Of a stretch of 64,000 bases of DNA, positions 27,512-36,967 are shown in pieces; positions within the stretch are counted from its first letter, which is position 1, and each line of letters opens with the position of its first letter. The DNA is from Gammaproteobacteria bacterium (GTDB taxonomy: Bacteria > Pseudomonadota > Gammaproteobacteria > Eutrophobiales > Eutrophobiaceae), in the NCBI GenBank assembly GCA_028279365.1, contig JANQNX010000013.1:1-64000 (forward strand). Direction: 5' to 3'. The notes below the pieces were generated by a model. It made no database searches and was not told where the DNA came from. It saw nothing but the letters and a program-made list of their open reading frames with translations. The translations under genes and the position numbers were made by a program.

Positions 27512-28689
27512 AAAATATCACGATCCTGGGTTCAACTGGCAGTATTGGCGTCAGTACGCTGGATGTCGTTTCCAGGCATACCGATAAATACTGCGTGAAA
27601 GCATTAACAGCCCATTCTAATGTCGACTTGATGTATGAACAGTGTGTGACGCATCAGCCCGAACAAGCGGTGATGGTTGATGCGGATGCGGCGGCAAGAC
27701 TAGAAAAGCAGTTACGTGATGTTGCCCCGGATATTTCTGTCAGTAGTGGCGAGGCTGAATTGGTCTCTGTATCTGAGCGAAATGATGTTGATTATGTGAT
27801 GGCGGCCATTGTTGGTGCAGCAGGTCTATTACCAACCCTAGCTGCAGCCAGGTCGGGTAAACGCGTACTGTTAGCGAACAAAGAGGCGTTGGTGATGTCT
27901 GGCAAATTATTTATGGACACAGTTAAAGAAAATGACGCTGAATTATTACCGATCGATAGCGAGCACAACGCTGTTTTTCAATGTATGCCTCACCCCTATG
28001 CTGAAGGGTTTCAGCATAGGGGTGTCAAGCAGATCCTGTTAACCGCCTCAGGTGGGCCGTTCAGACAGACGCCGATTGAAAAGCTGGTGGATATTACGCC
28101 TGAACAGGCCTGTAATCATCCAAATTGGGATATGGGCAGGAAGATTTCAGTGGACTCGGCAACCATGATGAATAAAGGACTGGAGGTTATCGAAGCCTGC
28201 TGGCTGTTCCACACCCAACCTGAAAGTATTCAGGTCGTGATTCATCCACAGAGCGTGATTCACTCATTAGTGGAATATAATGATGGGTCGGTGTTGGCTC
28301 AGTTAGGTAACCCAGATATGAGAACGCCTATTGCCTACGGATTAAGCTGGCCTGAACGTATTGACTCAGGTGTCCAGTCGCTGGATCTGTTTGACGTTGC
28401 CAGACTGGACTTTGAACGTCCCGATGAGCAGCAATTCCCATGTCTTCGGTTAGCCAAATCGGCAATGCTAGCTGGCGGGACCAGCAGTGCCATCATGAAC
28501 GCAGCCAATGAGATCGCGGTAGATGAGTTTCTTAACAATGGTCTGCCATTTACTGCCATCGCCCAGGTAATAGAATCGACGCTTGAGCAACTCAGTTCGC
28601 ATGTTGCTGATTCGCTGGACGTGATTTTAGAGGATGATTTATTGGCCCGTCAGACCGCAAAAGAGATGGTCAGGAGGCTGGCTGCATGA
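27508..28689 (+). CDS. dxr: 1-deoxy-D-xylulose 5-phosphate reductoisomerase
   Basis: A 393-aa protein. The start is a TTG overlapping the cdsA stop (TTGA), giving [19 protein letters not shown], the NADPH-binding N-terminus; starts further upstream would run deep into cdsA. The active site has [21 protein letters not shown] and [22 protein letters not shown]. It commits carbon to the MEP isoprenoid pathway, which feeds uppS upstream. A perfect 15-bp inverted repeat lies inside the gene, encoding a stretch at a position where the family varies. Confidence 0.95.
   Translation: MKNITILGSTGSIGVSTLDVVSRHTDKYCVKALTAHSNVDLMYEQCVTHQPEQAVMVDADAAARLEKQLRDVAPDISVSSGEAELVSVSERNDVDYVMAAIVGAAGLLPTLAAARSGKRVLLANKEALVMSGKLFMDTVKENDAELLPIDSEHNAVFQCMPHPYAEGFQHRGVKQILLTASGGPFRQTPIEKLVDITPEQACNHPNWDMGRKISVDSATMMNKGLEVIEACWLFHTQPESIQVVIHPQSVIHSLVEYNDGSVLAQLGNPDMRTPIAYGLSWPERIDSGVQSLDLFDVARLDFERPDEQQFPCLRLAKSAMLAGGTSSAIMNAANEIAVDEFLNNGLPFTAIAQVIESTLEQLSSHVADSLDVILEDDLLARQTAKEMVRRLAA
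27991..28024. repeat. Perfect 15-bp hairpin inside dxr
   Basis: CACCCCTATGCTGAA and its exact complement TTCAGCATAGGGGTG flank a GGGT loop. It lies fully within the dxr frame, just after the conserved DSEHNAVFQ active-site block, and encodes [12 protein letters not shown]. Nothing at the protein level requires such symmetry. Confidence 0.9.
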
Positions 28690-30056
28690 TTGATATTTTG
28701 CAATCCGTGTTGGCATTTATTGTCGCTTTAGGTGTGTTAATTACGTTTCATGAGTTTGGGCATTTTTATGTGGCACGTCTGTGTGATGTAAAAATCCTGC
28801 GTTTTTCGATTGGTTTTGGACGTCCGATTTATAAAAAACGGTTTGGCGATGACGCAACCGAATTTGTGATTGCCGCCTTACCGCTGGGTGGTTATGTCAA
28901 GATGCTGGATGAACGGGAAGGCGATGTTGATGCAGCGGAACTGACTCGCGCGTTTAATCGAAAGCCGCTTGGACAGCGATTTGCCATTGTTGCAGCCGGT
29001 CCTATCTTCAATTTTATCTTTGCTATCGTTGCCTACTGGCTGATCTTTATTATCGGGGTCAATGGATTGAAGCCCATCATTGGTGAGGTCGAACCTGGTT
29101 CAATCAGTGCAGCGGCAGGCTTAATTGAAGGACAGGAAATTACCCACATTAATCAGACTGCAACACTGACATGGTCATCGGTGATTGATAAGTTAGTTAA
29201 CAGCACGGTTAGCGCAGAAGGTATCGATATCAGTGTGCGTGATAGTAACGGTATCAACAGCACGCTAACACTTGATCTTGCACAAGTGTCGATAGATGAG
29301 ATGGCAGAAGGAAAGTTGCTCGAGGTGTTGGGTCTGGATGTGGTGAAACTCAAATTACCGGCTGTGATTGGAGAAGTCATGCAAGCCGGTGCGGCAGAGC
29401 GTGCAGGATTGCAAGCGTCTGACCGTATTATCGCGATTGATGGTCGATCAATTCATTCCTGGGGTGACTGGGTAGAACAAATCCGGAGTAACCCGGGCAA
29501 GTATTTAACTATTGAGGTAATCAGAGGCAACGAAACCTTACAGTTATCGATCCTGCCGGATACCGTTACCGATGACGATGGTCAATCAATTGGTCGCATT
29601 GGTGCTGCCGTACTTCAGCAGAATAGTTTATTTGATAGTTATTTTGTTAAAGAGTCTTATCCGGTTTTTTCAGCCTTGGGTAAAGCCGTCGTTAAAACCT
29701 GGGAAATGTCAGTGCTAACCCTACGTGTCCTTGGTAAGATGCTTGTCGGAGAAGCCTCGGTGAAAAACTTAAGCGGGCCTATCAGCATTGCACAGTACGC
29801 TGGACAATCTGCCGGCATAGGTCTGGTCGCATTTTTGGGTTTCATGGCTATCGTAAGCGTCAGTCTGGGTGTACTAAATTTGTTACCGGTCCCTTTATTG
29901 GATGGCGGACATTTACTTTATTACGTTATAGAATTTGTGATTCGCAAGCCTGTGTCAGAATCTATGCAGATAGTTGGGCAACAGGTGGGTGTGGTGTTGT
30001 TACTGAGCTTGATGAGTATCGCCTTTTACAACGATATCGTTCGATTAGTGGGATAG
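28686..30056 (+). CDS. rseP: Site-2 (RIP) metalloprotease RseP
   Basis: A 456-aa inner-membrane protease of the usual length. The zinc motif HEFGH lies in the first membrane segment; two PDZ domains occupy about residues 125-310; the third metal ligand is in [12 protein letters not shown] near the C-terminus. It cleaves anti-sigma factors such as RseA after envelope stress and clears signal-peptide remnants. Its ATG overlaps the dxr stop (ATGA), so the two are coupled. Confidence 0.96.
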   Translation: MIDILQSVLAFIVALGVLITFHEFGHFYVARLCDVKILRFSIGFGRPIYKKRFGDDATEFVIAALPLGGYVKMLDEREGDVDAAELTRAFNRKPLGQRFAIVAAGPIFNFIFAIVAYWLIFIIGVNGLKPIIGEVEPGSISAAAGLIEGQEITHINQTATLTWSSVIDKLVNSTVSAEGIDISVRDSNGINSTLTLDLAQVSIDEMAEGKLLEVLGLDVVKLKLPAVIGEVMQAGAAERAGLQASDRIIAIDGRSIHSWGDWVEQIRSNPGKYLTIEVIRGNETLQLSILPDTVTDDDGQSIGRIGAAVLQQNSLFDSYFVKESYPVFSALGKAVVKTWEMSVLTLRVLGKMLVGEASVKNLSGPISIAQYAGQSAGIGLVAFLGFMAIVSVSLGVLNLLPVPLLDGGHLLYYVIEFVIRKPVSESMQIVGQQVGVVLLLSLMSIAFYNDIVRLVG

Positions 30057-30081
30057 AATAATTATTAATAAAATCAAAACT

Positions 30082-32379
30082 ATGCCAAACATTTTTTCCA
30101 AATTACTTTATATTTTAGTTTTCATACTTGTTATTCCTAATGCTCATGCGGCGGAAGAATTTATTATCGAAGACATTCGAGTTGAAGGCTTAGAGCGAAT
30201 TACCCCTGGTACCGTTTTTAATTACCTACCGATGCAGGTTGGCGATACCTTTGATGATTCACGATCATCAGAGGCGGTTCGGGCCTTGTTTAAAACAGGT
30301 TTTTTTGATGATGTTCGATTGGAAAGAGACGGTAATGTACTAGTGTTTCTGTTCAAAGAAAGACCGGCAATTGGCAGCATATCCATGACCGGTAATGAAG
30401 ATATTAAAACCGAAGACCTGCTGGAAAATTTAAGACAGTTCGGATTTGCTGAGGGTAGAGTATTTGTCCAGTCTCAGTTGGATCAGGTCGAGCAGGAGTT
30501 GCGACGCCAATATTTTTCTTTTGGGAAATATGCCGTTCGCATTGACTCAACCGTGACCGAGTTGAGTAATAATCGCGTCGGCATCCAGATTAACGTGTCA
30601 GAGGGTGTGGCAGCAAAAATTAAAAAGATCAATATCGTCGGTAATAATGTCTTTGATGAAGAAGACTTGCTAAAAGAATTTAAATTAAGCACGCCTACAC
30701 TATTGTCTTTTTACACCAAGAATGATCAATATTCAAAACAAAAACTTTCCGCCGATCTTGAATCATTACGCTCTTATTACCTGGACGCAGGTTACTTAAA
30801 CTTTTCCATCGATTCGACCCAGGTATCGATCACACCGGATAAAAAAGATATTTATATCACCATCAACATAAATGAAGGTGAGCTGTATGTGGTCACCGAT
30901 GTGAAGCTGGCTGGCGACTTAATCCTTCCGGAAAGTGATCTGTTTGATTTGATCCTGGTCAATAGTGGCGAGCTGTTTTCAAGGCGTGCAGTGAGTGAGA
31001 GTAGTAAAAACCTGACTGAGCGTCTCGGCAATGAGGGTTATTCATTTGCCAACGTGAACTCTATTCCGGACATTAACAAGGAAGATAAAACGGTGGCTAT
31101 GACATTCTTTGTTGATCCCGGTAAACGCGTTTATGTCAGGCGCATCAATTTTGCTGGTAATACCCGTACACGTGACGAGGTGTTGCGCCGAGAGATGCGC
31201 CAGCAGGAGGGAGCGTGGATATCAACCACACAAGTGGAACGAGGCAAACAAAGACTGCTTCGTACCGGTTATTTTACCGATGTTAATGTGGAAACACCGG
31301 CTGTACCGGGTGTTGCCGATCAGATAGATGTGACTTATACAGTAGAAGAAGCACCAGGAGGTCGTTTAAGTGCCGGACTGGGGTTTTCTCCGGGCCAGGG
31401 TGTTATTTTCACAACCAGTATCGCGCAAGATAATTTTCTTGGGAGCGGTAAACGAGTCGGTTTCGAATTTAATAATAGTGATGTCAATACGCGATATTCT
31501 CTCAATTACACTGATCCATATTTTACTGTTGACGGTATTACACTTGGCGGGGATGTCTTTTTCCGCGAAGTGGATGCATTTGATGCAAACTTGGCCAATT
31601 ACGAAACCAAGGAATATGGCGCCACGGCACTTTTTGGATTACCGGTTACCGAAAATAACAGCGTTTCCGCGTCAGTTAACTACACCAGAACTGAACTTAC
31701 CTTAAGAGACAACCTGTCACAACAATTGACGAATTTTGTCGCGTTGAATGGTGCTGAGTACGATCTGTTTAAGCTCACTGCTGGCTTCAGCTTTGATACA
31801 TTAAACAAACGTATTCTCCCTGATAAGGGGTTCTCAAATAGAATCAATGCCGTTCTCTCTGTTCCAGGCTTGGGTAACTCGCTTGAATACTACAAAATTA
31901 ATTTGGAGACTCAGTGGTTCAAAAGTATATATAAGGATTTTGTGTTAAATCTCGGGACTGATCTTGGTTATGGTGACAGTTACAGTGATACGACAGAGTT
32001 GCCTTTCTTCGAAAACTTCTTTGCCGGTGGTCCCAGAACGGTGAGAGGTTTTGAACCTAACACGCTGGGCCCCAGAGATAACCTAAATCGGCCGTTGGGT
32101 GGTGACAGACGTATCGTTGGTAACGCTGAACTTATCCTGCCTATCCCGTTTCTGGACGACTTTAAAAAATCAGTCAGGGTTACGACATTTATGGATGTCG
32201 GTAATGTGTTTGGTCCTGGCGAGGACATTGAATTTGATCAATTACGTTATACTACCGGTGTCGGTGCCATCTGGATCTCGCCATTTGGCGCAGTAAGAAT
32301 GAGTCTTGCTGTTCCGCTTAATGAAGAACCGAATGATCAAATACAAAACTTTCAATTCACCTTTGGTACTAATTTCTAG
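30082..32379 (+). CDS. bamA: Outer membrane protein assembly factor BamA
   Basis: A 765-aa protein with a signal peptide (LLYILVFILVIPNAHA), five POTRA domains (to about residue 425; each with a G-x-x-x-I / F.TG.F pattern such as LFKTGFFDDV), and a 16-strand barrel. The barrel has the conserved loop motif FFAGGPRTVRGFEPNTLGPRD and ends in Phe, the outer-membrane signature. It folds and inserts outer-membrane proteins. skp follows 23 nt later. Confidence 0.97.
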   Translation: MPNIFSKLLYILVFILVIPNAHAAEEFIIEDIRVEGLERITPGTVFNYLPMQVGDTFDDSRSSEAVRALFKTGFFDDVRLERDGNVLVFLFKERPAIGSISMTGNEDIKTEDLLENLRQFGFAEGRVFVQSQLDQVEQELRRQYFSFGKYAVRIDSTVTELSNNRVGIQINVSEGVAAKIKKINIVGNNVFDEEDLLKEFKLSTPTLLSFYTKNDQYSKQKLSADLESLRSYYLDAGYLNFSIDSTQVSITPDKKDIYITININEGELYVVTDVKLAGDLILPESDLFDLILVNSGELFSRRAVSESSKNLTERLGNEGYSFANVNSIPDINKEDKTVAMTFFVDPGKRVYVRRINFAGNTRTRDEVLRREMRQQEGAWISTTQVERGKQRLLRTGYFTDVNVETPAVPGVADQIDVTYTVEEAPGGRLSAGLGFSPGQGVIFTTSIAQDNFLGSGKRVGFEFNNSDVNTRYSLNYTDPYFTVDGITLGGDVFFREVDAFDANLANYETKEYGATALFGLPVTENNSVSASVNYTRTELTLRDNLSQQLTNFVALNGAEYDLFKLTAGFSFDTLNKRILPDKGFSNRINAVLSVPGLGNSLEYYKINLETQWFKSIYKDFVLNLGTDLGYGDSYSDTTELPFFENFFAGGPRTVRGFEPNTLGPRDNLNRPLGGDRRIVGNAELILPIPFLDDFKKSVRVTTFMDVGNVFGPGEDIEFDQLRYTTGVGAIWISPFGAVRMSLAVPLNEEPNDQIQNFQFTFGTNF

Positions 32380-32402
32380 AGATATTTATCGGAGTAGACT
32401 TA

Positions 32403-32903
32403 ATGAAAACTATCAGTGCATTTTTATTTTCCCTGTTTTTTCTCTTTGCATTTATGAATCAAGCCAGTGCTGAGACAAAGATTGGTGCTGTCAATGCATT
32501 ACGTGTGCTGGAGCAATCTCCCCAGGCCGAAGCAGCCAGAAAGATGATTGAAAAAGAGTTTGCTCCTCGCGATAAACAGCTAGGTGCTCAGCAGAAAAAA
32601 GTCAAAGATCTGGAAGACAAGTTGAACAAGGATGGTGCCATCATGAGTGAAGCTGAACGAACCAAGCTTGAGAGAGATATCATCTCGCAGAAACGTGAGC
32701 TCAAACGAACCCAGGACGAATTTCGCGAAGACTTGAATTTCCGTCGTAATGAAGAGTTTGCCAAGATCCAAAAGAAAATTATTGCTGCGATACAGGATGT
32801 GGCTGAAACCAATAATTTTGATGTGATATTGGGTGAAGGGGTGATTTATGCCAGCTCAAAAGTTGACATCAGTAACATGGTTATTGAACACCTTAAGAAG
32901 TAA
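32403..32903 (+). CDS. skp: Periplasmic chaperone Skp/OmpH
   Basis: A 166-aa protein with a signal peptide (ISAFLFSLFFLFAFMNQASA). The mature part starts ETKIGAVNALRVLEQSPQAEAARKMIE and continues as the long charged coiled-coil tentacles of Skp, ending FDVILGEGVIYASSKVDIS. It carries unfolded outer-membrane proteins to BamA, encoded just upstream. The GGAG ribosome site is 9 nt before the start. Confidence 0.93.
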   Translation: MKTISAFLFSLFFLFAFMNQASAETKIGAVNALRVLEQSPQAEAARKMIEKEFAPRDKQLGAQQKKVKDLEDKLNKDGAIMSEAERTKLERDIISQKRELKRTQDEFREDLNFRRNEEFAKIQKKIIAAIQDVAETNNFDVILGEGVIYASSKVDISNMVIEHLKK

Positions 32904-32940
32904 CTGGATTGTCAGTTCATATTGTTTCGATTGATGAATA

Positions 32941-33945
32941 ATGTCAGCAACCCTCGGAGAATTAGCAAAATACGCGGACGTCACACTCAAAGGTAATGCT
33001 GACTGTATTATTCATACTGTTAATACATTAAAAAAAGCAAAGTCGGGAGAAATCAGCTTTTTATCAAACCGGCGCTATGCCAGTCTACTTTCCACGACCG
33101 AAGCGTCGGCTGTTATCCTATCAGAACAAGATTCAGATAATTGTCCGGTATCGTGTCTGGTGAGCGATAACCCATATCTCACTTACGCAAAAGTCACCAA
33201 TTATCTGTATCCCAGGCAAGCACTTAGTTCTGGCATCAGTGATAGTGCAATTATCGGTAAAGATTGCACTATCGCGAACGATGTTTACATCGAGTCAGGA
33301 GTGGTAATTGGTGATGGTGTTACTATTGGGTCGGATTGCTATATTGCTGCCGGTTCAGTGATAAAAGATGGGGTCAGCTTGGGCGAGCAGGTTCAGGTTA
33401 ATGCCAATGTGACCTTATGTGATGACGTGACGATTGGTAATAACGTTATCCTTCATCCGGGCGTTGTGATTGGAGCTGATGGCTTTGGTTTGGCACAGGA
33501 TGAAACAGGTTGGCTTAAAATACCGCAATTGGGTTCAGTCATCATTCACGATGACGTTGAAATTGGCGCGAACACAACCATTGATCGTGGTGCAATTGAA
33601 GACACCGTCATACAAAGTGGGGTAAAGATTGATAATCAGGTGCAGGTAGGGCACAACGTGATTATTGGTAAAAATACCGTGATCGCCGGTTGTACCGCAT
33701 TGGCAGGAAGCTGTGTAATTGGCGAGCGCTGCATAATAGGCGGTGCCTGTGCGATCAGCGGCCATATTGAAATTGCTGATAATGTTACGATTACGGGTAT
33801 GTCAGCGGTTTCTAATTCGATTAAATCAGCAGGCCTTTATTCTTCAGGTATTCCGGTTACCGAGAATAGAATCTGGTTACGCAACATTACCCGATTTAAA
33901 CACCTGGATGAAACATTTAAGAAAATTCTAAATAAACTTGACTGA
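32941..33945 (+). CDS. lpxD: UDP-3-O-acylglucosamine N-acyltransferase
   Basis: A 334-aa protein with an N-terminal uridine-binding domain (ISFLSNRRYASLLSTTEASAVI) and a left-handed beta-helix of hexapeptide repeats. The acyl-transfer His is within the NVTLCDDVTIGNNVILHPGVVIGADGFG region. It adds the second acyl chain in lipid A synthesis. The order skp-lpxD-fabZ-lpxA-lpxB is the classic gammaproteobacterial one. Confidence 0.96.
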   Translation: MSATLGELAKYADVTLKGNADCIIHTVNTLKKAKSGEISFLSNRRYASLLSTTEASAVILSEQDSDNCPVSCLVSDNPYLTYAKVTNYLYPRQALSSGISDSAIIGKDCTIANDVYIESGVVIGDGVTIGSDCYIAAGSVIKDGVSLGEQVQVNANVTLCDDVTIGNNVILHPGVVIGADGFGLAQDETGWLKIPQLGSVIIHDDVEIGANTTIDRGAIEDTVIQSGVKIDNQVQVGHNVIIGKNTVIAGCTALAGSCVIGERCIIGGACAISGHIEIADNVTITGMSAVSNSIKSAGLYSSGIPVTENRIWLRNITRFKHLDETFKKILNKLD

Positions 33946-33960
33946 GGTTGACTGGAAGCT

Positions 33961-34416
33961 ATGGGGAATTCTGTCGATGATTACGATATCGAAAAAATAA
34001 AAACGATATTGCCACACCGTTATCCTTTTCTATTGATCGACCGTGTGATTGAACTGGATGGCGATAAACGCATCAAGGCAATAAAAAATATTTCTATTAA
34101 TGAGCCCTTTTTTCAAGGTCATTTTCCGACCAAAGCCGTTATGCCAGGTGTGTTGATCGTTGAGGCGTTTGCGCAAGCCGCAGCGTTGCTTGGTGCAAAT
34201 GGAACCAATGAAGACAGAATAAACGAGGACAGTCTGTTTTATCTGGTCGGCATAGACAAATCGCGTTTTCGTCGGCCGGTTGGTCCTGGCGATCAATTGA
34301 TAGTCGAGGTTCATTTCATTACAGAAAAGAGAAATATCTGGAAGTATGAAGCAGCGGCTTATGTTGATGAAAAACTGGTCGCATCAGCAGAGCTGCTTAC
34401 CACTGTCATGGAATAA
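33961..34416 (+). CDS. fabZ: 3-hydroxyacyl-ACP dehydratase FabZ
   Basis: A 151-aa hot-dog-fold protein of standard length. LPHRYPFLLIDRVIEL opens the fold; the catalytic His and Glu lie in GHFPTKAVMPGVLIVEAFAQ. It dehydrates 3-hydroxyacyl-ACP and so balances fatty-acid elongation against lipid A synthesis, which uses the same substrate. lpxA begins 4 nt after its stop. Confidence 0.96.
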   Translation: MGNSVDDYDIEKIKTILPHRYPFLLIDRVIELDGDKRIKAIKNISINEPFFQGHFPTKAVMPGVLIVEAFAQAAALLGANGTNEDRINEDSLFYLVGIDKSRFRRPVGPGDQLIVEVHFITEKRNIWKYEAAAYVDEKLVASAELLTTVME

Positions 34417-34420
34417 GTCC

Positions 34421-35194
34421 ATGATCGATAGTAGCGCACAAGTTCACCCTGAAGCAGAACTGGCGGACGACGTTAGTGTCGGTCCGTATTCTATTATTGG
34501 CGCTAATGTAAAAATCGATGCTGGTACGCAAATCGGTCCGCATGTTGTCATTAAAGGACCTACGCAAATCGGCGCAAATAATAAGATATTTCAGTTTTGT
34601 TCTATTGGAGAAGACCCTCAAGATAAGAAGTATGTGGGCGAAAGCGAGTCAGAGCTTATTATTGGAAATGGCAATACGTTTCGTGAGTATGTCTCTATTA
34701 ATCGCGGAACAGGTGATGGCGGCGGTAAAACAGTTGTTGGGGATGATAACTGGGTGATGGCGTATGTCCACATTGCACATGATTGCATCGTCGGCAATCA
34801 AACAATCTTTGCCAATAATGCGACTTTGGCAGGACACGTCACCATTGATGACTACGCCATACTGGGTGGATTTTCGGGTGTGCATCAATTTTGTCGCATT
34901 GGCAGCTACAGTTTTTCAGCGATTTCATCTGTTATTGTTAAAGATGTCCCACCTTATGTACTTGTATCCGGAAATACTGCCAAGCCATCCGGGCTTAACC
35001 GTGAAGGTTTAAAACGACACGGCTTTGATACTGATAAAATCAATACATTAAGAAAAGCCTATAAAGCTATCTACCGTGACGGACTGACATTAAAAGAGGC
35101 TATGGACGTATTGGCAAGCATGGCGCAAGATTCACAGGAAGTTGAGGCAATGCGAAGTTTTATTGCCAATTCTCAACGCGGTATTGTCAGATAA
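34421..35194 (+). CDS. lpxA: UDP-N-acetylglucosamine O-acyltransferase
   Basis: A 257-aa protein. The chosen ATG gives IDSSAQVHPEAELADDVSVGPYSIIG, the normal LpxA start; an earlier in-frame start would lie inside fabZ. The hexapeptide helix contains VAHIAHDC-type spacing at AYVHIAHDCIVGNQ (catalytic His) and GGFSGVHQFCRIG. The C-terminal helical domain has SGLNREGLKRHGF. It performs the first step of lipid A synthesis. Confidence 0.96.
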   Translation: MIDSSAQVHPEAELADDVSVGPYSIIGANVKIDAGTQIGPHVVIKGPTQIGANNKIFQFCSIGEDPQDKKYVGESESELIIGNGNTFREYVSINRGTGDGGGKTVVGDDNWVMAYVHIAHDCIVGNQTIFANNATLAGHVTIDDYAILGGFSGVHQFCRIGSYSFSAISSVIVKDVPPYVLVSGNTAKPSGLNREGLKRHGFDTDKINTLRKAYKAIYRDGLTLKEAMDVLASMAQDSQEVEAMRSFIANSQRGIVR

Positions 35195-35229
35195 GATTTG
35201 ACCAGACTGAAAATTAACACGTCGCGCTT

Positions 35230-36378
35230 ATGTTACGAATAGGTATGGTCGCAGGAGAGGTGTCTGGCGACATGCTGGGTGCCGGGTTGATTAATGCACT
35301 GAAGCAGCAATGTCCTGAATTGCAGGTTGAGGGCATCGGTGGGGACAACATGCGTGAAGCCGGTATGCACTGTCTTTTCCCGATGGATAAATTATCCGTC
35401 CTGGGTATTACTGAAGTACTTGGACGTTACCTGGAATTACGAAGCATCCGCAATCAGATCCGGGATCATTTTATTTCAAACCCACCCGATGTATTTATTG
35501 GCGTGGATGCACCGGATTTTAATTTATGGTTGGAGAGGCAGTTTCGCCAAGCCGGTATAAAGACGATACATTATGTCAGTCCCTCGGTATGGGCCTGGCG
35601 TGAATACAGGTTGAAAAACATCAGGCAATCGATTGACTTGATGCTGACATTATTTCCGTTTGAATCAGATTATTATTCGACCAAGGCATTGCCCAATCAT
35701 TATGTTGGCCATCCGCTAGCAGATAAACTGGCTGGTGAAAATAAACAGTCTATGGTCAGAGAGCAGTTGAATATCGCATCGGATAAAACTGTTATTGCCA
35801 TTTTACCGGGCAGTCGTTTGAGTGAGATCAATGCGTTGACTGAAATACTGCTATGTTCGGCAAGAGCACTGAAACAGGAAAACCATGCGCTGTATTTTAT
35901 TAGTGGTCTTGTTAACCAAAAAACGGCTGACGTTTTTAAAACGTTTATTGATGAAAATTTTAACGACCTCGACATTGATGTTCACATAGGTAAAACCCAT
36001 CAGGTATTGGCTGCTTCCGATATCGTATTGCTTGCCTCTGGTACAGCTACGCTGGAAGCTATGCTGTTAAACAAACCAATGGTGGTGGCATATCGGCTGT
36101 CCTGGATCAGCTATTGGCTGGTAAAAATGCTGGCAAAAATCCCTTATGCGGCGTTGCCTAATATTCTGGCCAACAGGCTCGTTGTGCCCGAATGTTTACA
36201 GGCAAACTGTAATAGTCAAACGATTGCTGAACATGCACAGTCATTACTGAACTCAGAAAAAAAACGTGCTGAGATGAAAGACACGTTTCGGTCTATTTCA
36301 AAGTCGTTGGCTATTGATGCGGATACCAACGCGGCTAACGCAGTATTGCAATTAGTGCGGGGTCAGTCAGTTGAGTGA
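35230..36378 (+). CDS. lpxB: Lipid-A-disaccharide synthase
   Basis: A 382-aa GT19 glycosyltransferase: [25 protein letters not shown]-like [27 protein letters not shown] and [10 protein letters not shown] are all present, then [21 protein letters not shown]. It joins UDP-diacylglucosamine and lipid X. The last 8 nt overlap the rnhB start. Confidence 0.96.
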   Translation: MLRIGMVAGEVSGDMLGAGLINALKQQCPELQVEGIGGDNMREAGMHCLFPMDKLSVLGITEVLGRYLELRSIRNQIRDHFISNPPDVFIGVDAPDFNLWLERQFRQAGIKTIHYVSPSVWAWREYRLKNIRQSIDLMLTLFPFESDYYSTKALPNHYVGHPLADKLAGENKQSMVREQLNIASDKTVIAILPGSRLSEINALTEILLCSARALKQENHALYFISGLVNQKTADVFKTFIDENFNDLDIDVHIGKTHQVLAASDIVLLASGTATLEAMLLNKPMVVAYRLSWISYWLVKMLAKIPYAALPNILANRLVVPECLQANCNSQTIAEHAQSLLNSEKKRAEMKDTFRSISKSLAIDADTNAANAVLQLVRGQSVE

Positions 36379-36967
36379 ATTAAATGCACTTGACCAGTAT
36401 CAATTACTAGCCGGCGTCGATGAGGTAGGTCGGGGTCCGTTAGCCGGCGCGGTGGTAGCTGCTGCAGTCATACTTAAACCGGATCATCAGTTAACTGATT
36501 TAACTGATTCAAAAAAACTAACACCAGTCAAACGTCAGCAGCTGAGCGATTCGATTAAGCAAACTGCTATCAGTTGGGCCATTGGTCGGGCCGAAGTGAA
36601 TGAAATCGATAGTATTAATATTTTGCAGGCAAGCTTGTTGGCAATGAAGCGGGCAGTGAATGAATTATCAGTCCTACCTGATGCAGTTGCAGTTGATGGT
36701 CTGCACAAACCGGCACTGGAGCAGCCGATGTTTGCCATTGTCAAAGGTGACTCATTAGTACCATCAATTAGTGCTGCGTCAATTGTGGCGAAAGTCTATC
36801 GTGATAATGAAATGGAAGAATTGGATAAAATGTATCCGGGCTATGGTTTTGCAGCACACAAGGGTTATCCGACGAAACAACATTTAACGGCATTGGCAGA
36901 ACTGGGTGTTTCAAAAATTCACCGGCTAAGTTTCGGGCCAGTAAAGAAACTATTGGATAACGGATGA
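36371..36967 (+). CDS. rnhB: Ribonuclease HII
   Basis: A 198-aa protein. [19 protein letters not shown] has the first two acidic residues of the DEDD site; AVDG and [30 protein letters not shown] carry the rest. The start is TTG inside the lpxB end (8-nt overlap); no ATG lies near the correct N-terminus. It removes RNA and misinserted ribonucleotides from DNA. Its stop overlaps the dnaE ATG. Confidence 0.95.
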   Translation: MSELNALDQYQLLAGVDEVGRGPLAGAVVAAAVILKPDHQLTDLTDSKKLTPVKRQQLSDSIKQTAISWAIGRAEVNEIDSINILQASLLAMKRAVNELSVLPDAVAVDGLHKPALEQPMFAIVKGDSLVPSISAASIVAKVYRDNEMEELDKMYPGYGFAAHKGYPTKQHLTALAELGVSKIHRLSFGPVKKLLDNG

